Shown here one piece after another: positions 52,122-60,296 of a DNA stretch of 64,000 nucleotides. The DNA is taken from assembly GCA_022013695.1 (NCBI GenBank), contig JAKLPS010000008.1:62001-126000 (forward strand), written 5' to 3'. The stretch comes from Weeksellaceae bacterium. GTDB taxonomy: Bacteria > Bacteroidota > Bacteroidia > Flavobacteriales > Weeksellaceae. The position numbers were made by a program, and so were the translations under genes. The first letter of the stretch is position 1. Each line of letters begins with the position of its first letter. Under the pieces are notes generated by a model, which saw nothing but the letters and a program-made list of their open reading frames with translations, made no database searches and was not told the origin of the DNA.

Positions 52122-52218
52122 TATAGCTCTGATTGCAGGGGAAATCCCAGCAAGCCCGACAGGCTCAGGACAGGCTGACTTGCGAGGAATTGCAACGGAA
52201 AGCAGGTTCCCGGCTCCT
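52122..52218 (+). repeat. Dispersed intergenic repeat, copy C
   Basis: TAGCTCTGATTGCAGGGGAA, a GC-rich middle with CCCGACAGGCTCAGGACAGG, then ATTGCAACGGAAAGCAGGTT (52189-52208) and CCCGGCTCCT. Shares both end blocks with copies A and B. Confidence 0.75.
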
Positions 52219-52289
52219 CATAAAATAAAAAAGGGACGAAAGTATTTTCACTCCTTTATATTTCTAAAATCAGAACTCGATTCTGACAT

Positions 52290-52352
52290 CAGATTTCTGA
52301 CATCTAACGTCTAACATCTAATTTCTAACATCTAATTTCTAACATCTAAAAC
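52290..52352. repeat. Tandem repeat of ATTTCTAACATCTA
   Basis: About four copies of a 14-bp unit (TCTGACATCTAACGTCTAAC, ATCTAATTTCTAACATCTAA, TTTCTAACATCTAAA). It lies next to copy C at the 3' end of the 52361-52924 gene. Confidence 0.7.
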
Positions 52353-52360
52353 TCTAAAAC

Positions 52361-52924
52361 TTAGAATTTCCCTCTGATTCTCATATTCGGATTGTGCACG
52401 TGTTTTTGCATTGTCGGCATTTTCATCTGATCTTTGATCATCTTGATTTGATCGGTCATCATTCCAGCAGAGTCCAATTGTTTCGCTTCATCCAGAAGTT
52501 TCTGGGCTTCGGATTTTCGTCCTTTTGACAAGGCAGTTGCCGCCAGATTCAGTTTGGCCATGGCTCTGTCGTGTTTCATATTCAAACCGTAATCGAGCGC
52601 TTTTTTCATCAATCCTTCTGTTTTTTGAGGATGATCCTGAGCCATTGTCAAAGCCTGCAGGTAATGGAAATAACCGTATTGGCTCTTGTGAAGCTGAGAT
52701 TTGTAATCTGTGATATTGGATAAAAACTTCGAAGCCTTTTCCATATTTTGTTTCCTAAGCTGCCAGAATGCCAAAAGAATATTTTCATTTTTGAAAAAAA
52801 GCGCAATTGGAATTGCTGAAAGAATGACTAAAACTACACCCCAGCCAATATTTCTGTTGAACATCAAATAAACGCCCAAAGCGATGATGACAGCTGCCAC
52901 TGCAAATTTTATGTATTTATTCAT
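52361..52924 (-). CDS. Membrane protein with TPR-like C-terminal half
   Basis: 187 aa. Two closely spaced transmembrane helices (about 5-20 and 25-42, FAVAAVIIALGVYLMF and VVLVILSAIPIALFF), then four or five helical pairs of TPR character (LLAFWQLRKQNMEKASKFLS, YFHYLQALTMAQ, AMAKLNLAATALSKGRKSEA). The start at 52924 (MNKYIKF) is chosen because TATCTTTG lies at 52950-52943, overlapping the longer alternative. Function unknown; possibly a scaffold at the membrane. Confidence 0.8.
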   Translation of the reverse strand: MNKYIKFAVAAVIIALGVYLMFNRNIGWGVVLVILSAIPIALFFKNENILLAFWQLRKQNMEKASKFLSNITDYKSQLHKSQYGYFHYLQALTMAQDHPQKTEGLMKKALDYGLNMKHDRAMAKLNLAATALSKGRKSEAQKLLDEAKQLDSAGMMTDQIKMIKDQMKMPTMQKHVHNPNMRIRGKF

Positions 52925-52942
52925 CTTTAAAATTTTAGATTG

Positions 52943-52950
52943 CAAAGATA
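52943..52950 (-). promoter_or_regulatory. -7 element of the TPR-like gene
   Basis: TATCTTTG on the minus strand, 18 nt before the ATG at 52924. Confidence 0.55.
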
Positions 52951-53024
52951 ATCATTAACTGATGAATTTCCGAATCGGCAGCCAAATTGTTGATTGCGAT
53001 TTTGAAAACGATTCGGTCATTAAT

Positions 53025-54815
53025 TTAGGAATTAAAAAACTCCCAAACCACTTTCGCCTTTACTTTTCCGAGGATTTCTTCCAACATTACGATGTCTGCT
53101 TCTTTGATTCTTTTGACAGATTTCAGCTTCGTCAGAAGCATTTCTATGGATTTCGGACCCACGCCCGGGATTTGTTCCAGTTCAGATTGGATGGTCGAGT
53201 TGGTTCGCCGCGTTCGGTGATGTTTCACGCCAAATCGGTGCGCTTCGTCTCTCACGCGTTGAAGGATTTTCAAAGTTTCCGATTTTTTATCGATGTACAA
53301 AGGGACAGAATCTTCCGGAAAATAGATTTCTTCCAGCCTTTTTGCAATCCCGATAATCGTGATTTTTCCGTAAAGTCCCAGCAGTTTCAGGCTTTTGACC
53401 GCCGAAGACAATTGTCCTTTTCCGCCATCAATCAAAATGAGTTGAGGCAGCGGCTCGCCTTCGTCAATCAGGCGTCGGTAACGCCTGTAGATCACTTCTT
53501 CCATCGTTTTGAAATCGTCCAGACCCTCGACGGTTTTAGGATGAAAAATCCGGTAATCCGCTTTGCTCGGTTTCCCATCTTTGAAAACTACACACGCCGA
53601 AACCGGATTGGTTCCTTGGATATTCGAGTTGTCAAAACCTTCGATATGCCTTGGTTCCACCGGCATCCGCAGAAGTTTTTGCATCTCTGCCATGATGCGG
53701 TTGGTGTGTCTTTCGGGGTCTATGATTTGGACTTGTTTTAGTTTTTCAAGTCTGTATTCTTTCGCATTTTTCTCAGAAAGTTCTACGATTCTCTTTTTGT
53801 CACCCACTTTTGGAACAATCAATTTTACATTCGGGATTTCCAGACCGAGATGGAATGGAAGCAGAATCTCTTTGGAAGTGGAATCAAATTTCTGACGAAT
53901 CTCCACCAAAGCTTCTTCCAGAATATCTTCGTCCGCTTCTTCCAACACTTTTTTGATCTCAGTCGTAAAACTTTGAACGATGGAACCATTTCTGATTTTG
54001 AAATAATTGACGTAAGCGGCCGTCTCGTCGCTCGTCATCGCAAAAACGTCCACGTCATCAATACTTGGATTCACGACCGTATGTTTTTCTTGGTAATTTT
54101 CCAGAGACTCGATATTATTCTTAATCATCTGCGCTTTTTCAAACTCCAAATTGGCAGCAAACCGGTGCATTCTTTCTTCCAAATATTTTCTCGCCAATCG
54201 GAAATCTCCTTTGATAATACCGCGGATGGCCTCCACTTTTTCATCATAATCTTCCTTAGATTCCAGAGCTTCGCATGGTCCGTTGCAATTTTTGATGTGA
54301 TATTCCAGGCAAACGCGGTATTTTCCTTCTGCGATTTTTTCGGGAGCCAGATTTAGATTGCATGTCCGGATTTTGTACAGATTTTTGATCGTGTCCAGAA
54401 GTATTCGCGCCGGTTTCACTTTGGCATAAGGGCCGTAATATTCCGAGCCGTCCTTTATTTTTGTTCGAGTCAGAAATATTCTTGGAAAATCTTCATTTTT
54501 GATGCAAATCCACGGATAGGTTTTGTCGTCCTTCAGCATCACATTATAAAAAGGCTGATGCGCTTTTATCAGATTATTTTCCAGCAGAAGTGCATCATAT
54601 TCGCTGTTGACGACGGTTGTTTCTAATCGGTGAATCTTAGAAACCATGATTCTGGTTCTGTAGCCGGACAAGTTTTTGTTGAAGTAGGAAAGTACCCGTT
54701 TGTTGAGCTGCTTCGCTTTTCCCACGTACAAAAGTTGATCATTTTTGTCGTAATAGCGGTACACGCCGGGCTCCGAAGGAAGGGTTTTCAGCTGAAGTTC
54801 TAAGTTGGGATTCAC
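53025..54815 (-). CDS. uvrC: Excinuclease ABC subunit C
   Basis: Dual-incision nuclease of nucleotide excision repair. 596 aa. N-terminal GIY-YIG nuclease (PSEPGVYRYYDKNDQLLYVGKAKQ), UVR/UvrB-binding motif (MHRFAANLEFEKAQMIKNNI), RNase H-like 5' nuclease core (RHIEGFDNSNIQGTNPVSA, LILIDGGKGQLSSA) and C-terminal helix-hairpin-helix (LEQIPGVGPKSIEMLLTK). Start is GTG at 54813-54815; a TAAATTTG element lies 4 nt before it. Confidence 0.96.
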   Translation of the reverse strand: MNPNLELQLKTLPSEPGVYRYYDKNDQLLYVGKAKQLNKRVLSYFNKNLSGYRTRIMVSKIHRLETTVVNSEYDALLLENNLIKAHQPFYNVMLKDDKTYPWICIKNEDFPRIFLTRTKIKDGSEYYGPYAKVKPARILLDTIKNLYKIRTCNLNLAPEKIAEGKYRVCLEYHIKNCNGPCEALESKEDYDEKVEAIRGIIKGDFRLARKYLEERMHRFAANLEFEKAQMIKNNIESLENYQEKHTVVNPSIDDVDVFAMTSDETAAYVNYFKIRNGSIVQSFTTEIKKVLEEADEDILEEALVEIRQKFDSTSKEILLPFHLGLEIPNVKLIVPKVGDKKRIVELSEKNAKEYRLEKLKQVQIIDPERHTNRIMAEMQKLLRMPVEPRHIEGFDNSNIQGTNPVSACVVFKDGKPSKADYRIFHPKTVEGLDDFKTMEEVIYRRYRRLIDEGEPLPQLILIDGGKGQLSSAVKSLKLLGLYGKITIIGIAKRLEEIYFPEDSVPLYIDKKSETLKILQRVRDEAHRFGVKHHRTRRTNSTIQSELEQIPGVGPKSIEMLLTKLKSVKRIKEADIVMLEEILGKVKAKVVWEFFNS

Positions 54816-54819
54816 AAGG

Positions 54820-54827
54820 CAAATTTA
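54820..54827 (-). promoter_or_regulatory. -7 element of uvrC, 4 nt from the GTG start
   Basis: TAAATTTG then CCTT and GTG; leaderless configuration. Confidence 0.6.
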
Positions 54828-54954
54828 GCGAAATAGGAAGTTTAAATCTAATAATGTCCAAGAAATTGTCGGGAGCGATTGCGACTTAAGATTTACTATT
54901 AATTTCCAAAATAATCGATTAATTTGTACCTTTCCTTATTGAAAAACGAATAGT

Positions 54955-56241
54955 ATGAACGAAATAATCTGTCCAAATTGTAAGAAAGCTTTTAAAGTGG
55001 ACGAGGCGGGCTTTGCCGAGATTCTAAAGCAAGTTCGCAACCATCAATTTGAAGAAGAACTGCAAGAGCGATTGAGACTTGCTGAGAAAGAAAAAAATAG
55101 TGAGATTGAACTCAACAGGGAAAAATTCAAAAATCATTTGCAGGAGCAGATTTCCGCAAAAGAGGCGCAGATTTCTCAATTAAAATTGGAGAGCGAACTA
55201 GAGATTACGGGAAAAGTTTCTCAAAAAGATAAAGAAATTCTGGAACTGAAAGCGAAAATCGAAAAAGCCGAAACCGAGAAAAAATTGGCCATTTCCGAAG
55301 CCGTTCAAAAAGTAGAAAAAGAAAAAAACAGCATCGAAACTGAAAAAAATGAGCTGAACAATCAGTTGAAAAATAAAGATTTGGAAAAAGAGCTTTCCGA
55401 GAAATCTCTGAAAGAACAGTTTGGCGAAAAACTCCGATCCAAAGATGAAATTATCAAGTTTAAAGATGAGGAAATCGGTCGGGTAAAGGATATGAAAGCC
55501 AAACTATCGACCAAAATGATTGGCGAGACCCTAGAGCAGCATTGCGAAATCGAGTTCAATAAACTGCGTGCAACGGCATTTCAGAATGTGTATTTTGAAA
55601 AAGATAACGATGCGAGCTCGGGCAGCAAGGGCGATTTTGTGTATCGGGAATTTGACGATGAGGGCAACGAAATCATCTCGATCATGTTTGAAATGAAAAA
55701 CGAATCGGATCAAACAGCCTCGAAAAAACGGAATGAAGATTTCTTCCGCGAACTGGACAAAGACCGGAACGAGAAAAAATGCGAATATGCCATTATGGTG
55801 TCTTTGTTAGAAGCGGAAAATGAGTTTTACAATACAGGGATTGTAGATGTGTCGCACCGGTTTCCGAAGATGTATGTGGTGCGGCCGCAGTTTTTTATAA
55901 CCGTCATCACGCTTCTCAGAAATGCTGCGATGAACTCGTTGAAATATAAAAAGGAACTGGCTTTGGTCCGAAATCAGAATATTGATATTACCAATTTTGA
56001 AGAAAAAATTGAGACTTTCAAACAGGGATTTGCAAAGAATTATGAGTTGGCAAGCAGGCAGTTTAAAACCGCGGTTGATGAAATTGACAAAACCATTACC
56101 CATCTTCAAAAAACCAAAGATGCGCTGCTTTCTTCGGTTAATAATCTGCGTTTGGCGAACATCAAAGCCGAAGATCTGACCATCAAAAAACTAACTTATG
56201 ACAATCCCACAATGAAGGCCAAGTTTGATGATTTGAAATAA
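54955..56241 (+). CDS. DUF2130 family coiled-coil protein
   Basis: 428 aa. N-terminal [22 protein letters not shown] (possible small zinc-knuckle start), then a long coiled coil (about 35-185, rich in Glu/Lys). The C-terminal DUF2130 domain is [47 protein letters not shown] with [20 protein letters not shown]. This arrangement of Glu/Asp/Lys is suggestive of a PD-(D/E)XK-like nuclease core, which is my inference. Function unknown. It is divergent from uvrC. Confidence 0.92.
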   Translation: MNEIICPNCKKAFKVDEAGFAEILKQVRNHQFEEELQERLRLAEKEKNSEIELNREKFKNHLQEQISAKEAQISQLKLESELEITGKVSQKDKEILELKAKIEKAETEKKLAISEAVQKVEKEKNSIETEKNELNNQLKNKDLEKELSEKSLKEQFGEKLRSKDEIIKFKDEEIGRVKDMKAKLSTKMIGETLEQHCEIEFNKLRATAFQNVYFEKDNDASSGSKGDFVYREFDDEGNEIISIMFEMKNESDQTASKKRNEDFFRELDKDRNEKKCEYAIMVSLLEAENEFYNTGIVDVSHRFPKMYVVRPQFFITVITLLRNAAMNSLKYKKELALVRNQNIDITNFEEKIETFKQGFAKNYELASRQFKTAVDEIDKTITHLQKTKDALLSSVNNLRLANIKAEDLTIKKLTYDNPTMKAKFDDLK

Positions 56242-56283
56242 AGAGACGCCAGCACCAACTATCTTGTAAGGCTGATTTGTTTT

Positions 56284-57285
56284 CTAAATTTTTCGGTTTC
56301 TCGCCAACATCGGGATCGAAATCAAACCCATTACAAGCATAATGAGGATTTGCAAAGGCAATGTGATGAAAGAGTAGGCGAGTCCCAATTCGGCACCCGC
56401 AGTCGCATCTTTTCCCATCGAAATGAACAAGGCCATAAACCCGAATTTCATTGCCAAATTGAAGGCACCAATACCGCCGCTGGCCGGGATGATCATTCCC
56501 AAAGTGCCAACAACGAGGATAAAACAGCCATCTGCCAAAGTGAAATGGGAGGTTTCCGGCAAAGCAAAACAAACCAAATACGAAGCGAAAAAGTAACAGA
56601 TCCAGATGCCGGCTGTGTAGGCGATGAATTTGGATTTTTGCTTCAATTTAAAAACAGATTTCAATCCTTCTAAGATGCCATCGATGAAATCGATGATTTT
56701 TGAGATGAAGGAAAATCGCCTGAAGTTTTCTTTGAATTTAAAAAATAGGGCGATCCCAAGAATTCCGGCAATAAATAAAGCGCTGAAAAGCAAAGGATTG
56801 GGCTGGAAGCCGGAGTTGATATAGAAACTTTTAATGGCTTCAAATTTGAAAACCAAAGTAAGTCCCAGAAAGATCATCATACAAATCAGATCGATGACGC
56901 GCTCGAGAATAATAGTCCCAAAAGATTTGTCGACAGGCACTTTTTCTACGCCGTAAAGCGCCGTCGAGCGGGCTACTTCGCCACTTCTCGGAATGGTGAG
57001 ATTCATCAAATAGCCAAAAGAAATAGACCAAAGCGAGTTGCTATTGGAAATCCTGAGACCCATCGGCTCCAGCAGAAGATTCCAGCGGATTGCCCGAAAC
57101 CAATAGGCAGAAATGCCAAAAACTGAGGCCAGCGCGACCCAAAAGTAATTGGCTTTTTTCAAAGAAATTTTAATTTTTTCATAATCTAATCCTCGCAAAG
57201 CAAGCCAAAGGAAAAGTCCCGCAATGAGGAGCGAAACCAGAACAGTGACTGCATTTTTGAATGCGGCGGATTTTTTTTCTTCCAA
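56284..57285 (-). CDS. Flippase-like membrane protein (LPG synthase TM-domain family)
   Basis: 333 aa with about eight transmembrane helices. ALRGLDYEKIKISLKKANYFW, FGYLMNLTIPRSGEVARSTALY and TLGMIIPASGGIGAFNLAMKFG are family hallmarks (UPF0104/AglD-like). Such proteins are implicated in lipid or lipid-linked sugar flipping. It starts 12 nt after panD in the same direction, so the two are co-transcribed; a functional link is not evident. Confidence 0.88.
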   Translation of the reverse strand: MEEKKSAAFKNAVTVLVSLLIAGLFLWLALRGLDYEKIKISLKKANYFWVALASVFGISAYWFRAIRWNLLLEPMGLRISNSNSLWSISFGYLMNLTIPRSGEVARSTALYGVEKVPVDKSFGTIILERVIDLICMMIFLGLTLVFKFEAIKSFYINSGFQPNPLLFSALFIAGILGIALFFKFKENFRRFSFISKIIDFIDGILEGLKSVFKLKQKSKFIAYTAGIWICYFFASYLVCFALPETSHFTLADGCFILVVGTLGMIIPASGGIGAFNLAMKFGFMALFISMGKDATAGAELGLAYSFITLPLQILIMLVMGLISIPMLARNRKI

Positions 57286-57297
57286 AATTTCAGGAAA

Positions 57298-57648
57298 TTA
57301 GGTGAGCAAATTGGTAGCTTCGTCTGGGAAAACAATTTTTGGCTGGAAATCTATGGCTTCTTCGGGCGTCATCTGGGCAAACGCCATAATGATGATGATG
57401 TCGCCTTTTTGGACTCTCCGGGCTGCGGGACCGTTGAGACAGATTTCGCCGGATTTCCGCTTTCCTTTGATGACGTAGGTGTCGAACCGTTCGCCGTTGT
57501 TGACATTGACGATGTAAACGCGCTCTCCCACGATCAAGCCGGCCGCTTCGATGAGGTCTTCGTCAATGGTGATGCTTCCAATATAGTCCAAGTCCGATGC
57601 GGTGACACGGACTCGGTGGATTTTCGACTTAAAAACTTCGATAAACAT
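57298..57648 (-). CDS. panD: Aspartate 1-decarboxylase
   Basis: Makes beta-alanine for pantothenate/CoA. 116 aa proenzyme. Self-cleavage site Gly24-Ser25 in [10 protein letters not shown] generates the pyruvoyl group. [31 protein letters not shown] and [12 protein letters not shown] are conserved. Its -7 element is 5 nt before the ATG. panB and panC are not in the window. Confidence 0.96.
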   Translation of the reverse strand: MFIEVFKSKIHRVRVTASDLDYIGSITIDEDLIEAAGLIVGERVYIVNVNNGERFDTYVIKGKRKSGEICLNGPAARRVQKGDIIIIMAFAQMTPEEAIDFQPKIVFPDEATNLLT

Positions 57649-57653
57649 AGCTG

Positions 57654-57661
57654 CAAATTTA
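57654..57661 (-). promoter_or_regulatory. -7 element of panD, 5 nt from the start codon
   Basis: TAAATTTG then CAGCT and ATG; leaderless or near-leaderless. Confidence 0.6.
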
Positions 57662-57677
57662 CATTAAATTAATAAAA

Positions 57678-57878
57678 ATGGAAAAGAAGATTTTACTTTA
57701 TAAAAGAATGAGCGGTAAATGCGCTTTTTCCATTACGATTATAAATACTAACAAAAACTATATTTCAGATTATGAATTTCTCAATTGTTTTTATTTTCGA
57801 TTAATTGCCCGGTCTTATTGGATAGACAAAGGGAAAATTATTAAAGGAGAAAACGGCAAAGTGGTGTGTTTTCGTTAA
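57678..57878 (+). CDS. Doubtful small ORF
   Basis: 66-residue frame (MEKKILLYKRMSGKCAFSIT...) in the panD-HU gap. The amino-acid order is irregular and aromatic-rich, without a recognisable domain. No promoter element is clear. It could be chance in AT-rich DNA. Confidence 0.25.
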   Translation: MEKKILLYKRMSGKCAFSITIINTNKNYISDYEFLNCFYFRLIARSYWIDKGKIIKGENGKVVCFR

Positions 57879-57947
57879 TTTTTGCATTACTGAAAACTCA
57901 TTTTTTTTAAAAAAAAGCCACACACTTCGCTAAATTTAACAAAAATA

Positions 57948-57978
57948 TTTGCACGATATCAAAAATGTCTTATATTTG
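57948..57978 (+). promoter_or_regulatory. Promoter of the second HU gene
   Basis: TTTG (57948-57951), exactly 19 bp, TATATTTG (57971-57978): perfect Bacteroidota consensus. The same ATGTCTTATATTTGC core as at the first HU gene. Confidence 0.85.
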
Positions 57979-58011
57979 CTTTAACAACATAACTTTAATT
58001 AAATAAATATT

Positions 58012-58302
58012 ATGAACAAGTCTGAATTAATCGACGCAATCGCGAAGGACGCAGAAATCACAAAAGCTGCTGCTAAAAAAGCTTTGGAATCATTTGTTGC
58101 AAACGTAACAGATACACTTAAGAAAAAAGATGGTAAGGTATCTCTAGTAGGTTTCGGGACTTTCTCAGTATCTCAGAGAGCTGCAAGACAAGGAATCAAT
58201 CCTGCAACTAAAAAACCCATTAAGATTGAGGCTAAAACTGTTGCTAAATTCAAAGCTGGAGCTGATTTGGCTACTGCAGTTTCTGGAGTTAAAAAGAAAT
58301 AA
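58012..58302 (+). CDS. hup: HU-family DNA-binding protein
   Basis: 96-aa histone-like protein. MNKSELIDAIAKDAEITKAA dimerisation helices, SLVGFGTFSVSQRAARQGINPATKK (classic HU core and arm start) and IKIEAKTVAKFKAGADLATAV. Closer to canonical HU than the paralogue at 46628. A strong consensus promoter suggests high expression; it is followed by its own terminator. Confidence 0.96.
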   Translation: MNKSELIDAIAKDAEITKAAAKKALESFVANVTDTLKKKDGKVSLVGFGTFSVSQRAARQGINPATKKPIKIEAKTVAKFKAGADLATAVSGVKKK

Positions 58303-58325
58303 TTTATTTGAAAATTCAAATAATT

Positions 58326-58349
58326 AAGCCGTCGAAAGACGGCTTTTTT
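58326..58349 (+). terminator. Terminator of the second HU gene
   Basis: GCCGTC-GAAA-GACGGC hairpin with a GNRA-type tetraloop, then T6. Confidence 0.92.
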
Positions 58350-58361
58350 GATGGATAAGAT

Positions 58362-58958
58362 TTAGAGATTCTCGCCATCCAGAAAATGACCGAAAAAATC
58401 TTTTTTGGTTTTGAGATATCGGGCACTGGACTCATTGGACTTGATCTGAAGAGGTATTCTGGAATTGAACTTGATTTTACTTTCTTGGATGATTCTAATC
58501 TTTTCCGGATTATTCGTCATCAAATTCAGAGATTTGACCTTCAATTTTTCAAGTATTTCTATTGCGATTCCGAAATTACGATCATCTGCAGGCAACCCTA
58601 ACTCCAGATTGGCTTGCACGGTATCCATACCCTGTTCCTGCAAAGCATAGGCTTTCAGCTTATTGATGATGCCAATATTTCTGCCTTCTTGCCGTAGATA
58701 AATGATGATTCCACCATTTTCCTGCATATATTTCATCGCAGAATCCAGCTGCTGCCCGCATTCGCACTTCTGAGAATGAAATACCTCGCCCGTAATACAT
58801 TCCGAATGGATGCGGACATTCACAGTTTTATCAAAATCGGTTCCTTTGGCAATCAAGGCTATATGCGGCATCCAGTCTTTTTCGGTTTCTGAAAAAGCCA
58901 TTATTCTGAAATCCCCAAAAGCCGTGGGAACATTTGCTTCTGCTTGTAATTGTAACAT
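58362..58958 (-). CDS. ribA: GTP cyclohydrolase II
   Basis: First step of riboflavin synthesis from GTP. 198 aa, stand-alone (not fused to DHBP synthase). Zn ligands in ITGEVFHSQKCECGQQLD; GTP/phosphate site LRQEGRNIGIINKLKAYALQ; LMTNNPEKI and the C-terminal IPLQIKSNESSARYLKTK. All catalytic regions are present. Confidence 0.95.
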   Translation of the reverse strand: MLQLQAEANVPTAFGDFRIMAFSETEKDWMPHIALIAKGTDFDKTVNVRIHSECITGEVFHSQKCECGQQLDSAMKYMQENGGIIIYLRQEGRNIGIINKLKAYALQEQGMDTVQANLELGLPADDRNFGIAIEILEKLKVKSLNLMTNNPEKIRIIQESKIKFNSRIPLQIKSNESSARYLKTKKDFFGHFLDGENL

Positions 58959-58978
58959 TAAATGGTGGTAAGAAATGA

Positions 58979-59437
58979 TTAGTTGGCAGACACCGAAGCC
59001 TCCTCTGTTTTGGACTGCGATGCTTCTAGGAGATTAATATTGGTTTTAATTTTAACCATATAACGGTTTAGAAGTTCATCGTCATCTGCGTTCAAAAACT
59101 TTCTAAGTTTCTGAATGTTTTTGTAATATTTTTCAAAGTCTTGCAAAGACTTATGCTTTGAATTCTGATTAAAATCTCGAACGGCTCCCAAATAATCAGA
59201 AAGGGAATTTTTCAGATAAGACACTTCCTTATTAACGGCTCCATTACTGAAGAGAGGAAACGTTGCCACAAGATTGGAAATAGAAGATGCATAAACGATC
59301 GCTTCCGGAGAAAGATAAGAATAGTTGTCCAAGGGCATACTGTTGTGCAACTGCTCCGAAGCAGCGGAGTTGGCGGAGCAAGAGGCTAAAAGAGCTGTAA
59401 GAGTTACGATCGTCAAAAGTTTAGGAAAACTTTTCAT
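58979..59437 (-). CDS. Hypothetical lipoprotein
   Basis: 152 aa. Signal peptide with lipobox LLASC (Cys20). The mature part is helical (YLKNSLSDYLGAVRDFNQN, LQDFEKYYKNIQKLRKFLN). It overlaps the upstream DUF4254 gene by 4 nt (ATGA), so it is translationally coupled to it. No recognised domain; in the same run as tatA and ribA. Confidence 0.8.
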   Translation of the reverse strand: MKSFPKLLTIVTLTALLASCSANSAASEQLHNSMPLDNYSYLSPEAIVYASSISNLVATFPLFSNGAVNKEVSYLKNSLSDYLGAVRDFNQNSKHKSLQDFEKYYKNIQKLRKFLNADDDELLNRYMVKIKTNINLLEASQSKTEEASVSAN

Positions 59438-60048
59438 TTTTTCTGCATTTTTTGATACAGGATTGGGTTTAGACTTTCGTCGTTATACATTTTCATTTGC
59501 TTGTACAGCTTCATCTTAACTTTGCCGTTCTCAATATCAGAAAGCAGTTGATCTATAGCGGTGGTGAGGTCTTTTTTCTGTTCCAAAAGCACATTTAGCT
59601 TTTGTGAGCATTGCAATCTATGTTGATCCGAAGCATCTTGTCGAGACGCTTCTATCGACATATGGTATATTTTCAAAGACAAGATAGAAAGACGATCTAT
59701 GCACCAAGCCGGAGTTTCGCTGTTTATTCTGGCATGATCGTCAGGCGTAATATGCTCAAAGTTTTTGTAAAACCAAAAGTCAATCTGCTCTACCAAATCG
59801 GTTCTTTTTTGGTTGAGTTTATCAATTCTTCTTTTTATTTTAAGAGCTTCTGACGGATCGATATCTTCTTCACGAATGATATCTTCCAAGTGCCACTGAA
59901 CGGTATCAATCCAATTCTTGGAATACAAAATCCATTCCAAACTGCCAGCTTGGAATGGATTGTTTTCTTCTGCGTTCACGTCATCATTCAGGTGATAATC
60001 TTCAACCGATTTGTTGAAGATTTCCCAAGATCTTTCTGTCAAATTCAT
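59434..60048 (-). CDS. DUF4254 family protein
   Basis: 204-aa cytosolic helical protein of a Bacteroidota family of unknown function. Features: NPFQAGSLEWILYSKNWIDTVQWHLEDIIR and ALKIKRRIDKLNQKRTDLVEQID, DQHRLQCSQKLNVLLEQKKDL. ATG at 60046-60048 is used (a TTG precedes it). It lies 8 nt after tatA and overlaps the next lipoprotein gene. Confidence 0.88.
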   Translation of the reverse strand: MNLTERSWEIFNKSVEDYHLNDDVNAEENNPFQAGSLEWILYSKNWIDTVQWHLEDIIREEDIDPSEALKIKRRIDKLNQKRTDLVEQIDFWFYKNFEHITPDDHARINSETPAWCIDRLSILSLKIYHMSIEASRQDASDQHRLQCSQKLNVLLEQKKDLTTAIDQLLSDIENGKVKMKLYKQMKMYNDESLNPILYQKMQKK

Positions 60049-60056
60049 CAATAGAC

Positions 60057-60266
60057 TTATAAATTCGATTGGGGATCGTTGGTGGTAGAAGACGGATCTT
60101 TTTTCTTGTCCTCCTCTTTCACGGCGTCTTTAAACTCTTTGATTCCAGAGCCTAAACCTTTCATCAATTCGGGGATTTTTCTACCTCCGAACAACAAAAG
60201 CAAGATCAAGGCTACAATTAGAATGTGTTGCCAAGAAATACTTAATATAACAGTTGATAATATCAT
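60057..60266 (-). CDS. tatA: Sec-independent protein translocase TatA/E subunit
   Basis: 69 aa. One transmembrane helix (about 11-25, [17 protein letters not shown]) followed by the amphipathic helix [20 protein letters not shown] and a polar tail. The FGG-RKIPEL hinge is typical. TatC and TatB are not adjacent. TAACTTTG -7 element at 60287-60280. Confidence 0.95.
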   Translation of the reverse strand: MILSTVILSISWQHILIVALILLLLFGGRKIPELMKGLGSGIKEFKDAVKEEDKKKDPSSTTNDPQSNL

Positions 60267-60279
60267 CTTGATTTTTTTA

Positions 60280-60287
60280 CAAAGTTA
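60280..60287 (-). promoter_or_regulatory. -7 element of the tatA transcript
   Basis: TAACTTTG on the minus strand, 13 nt before the tatA ATG. Confidence 0.5.
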
Positions 60288-60296
60288 AATTATTTT

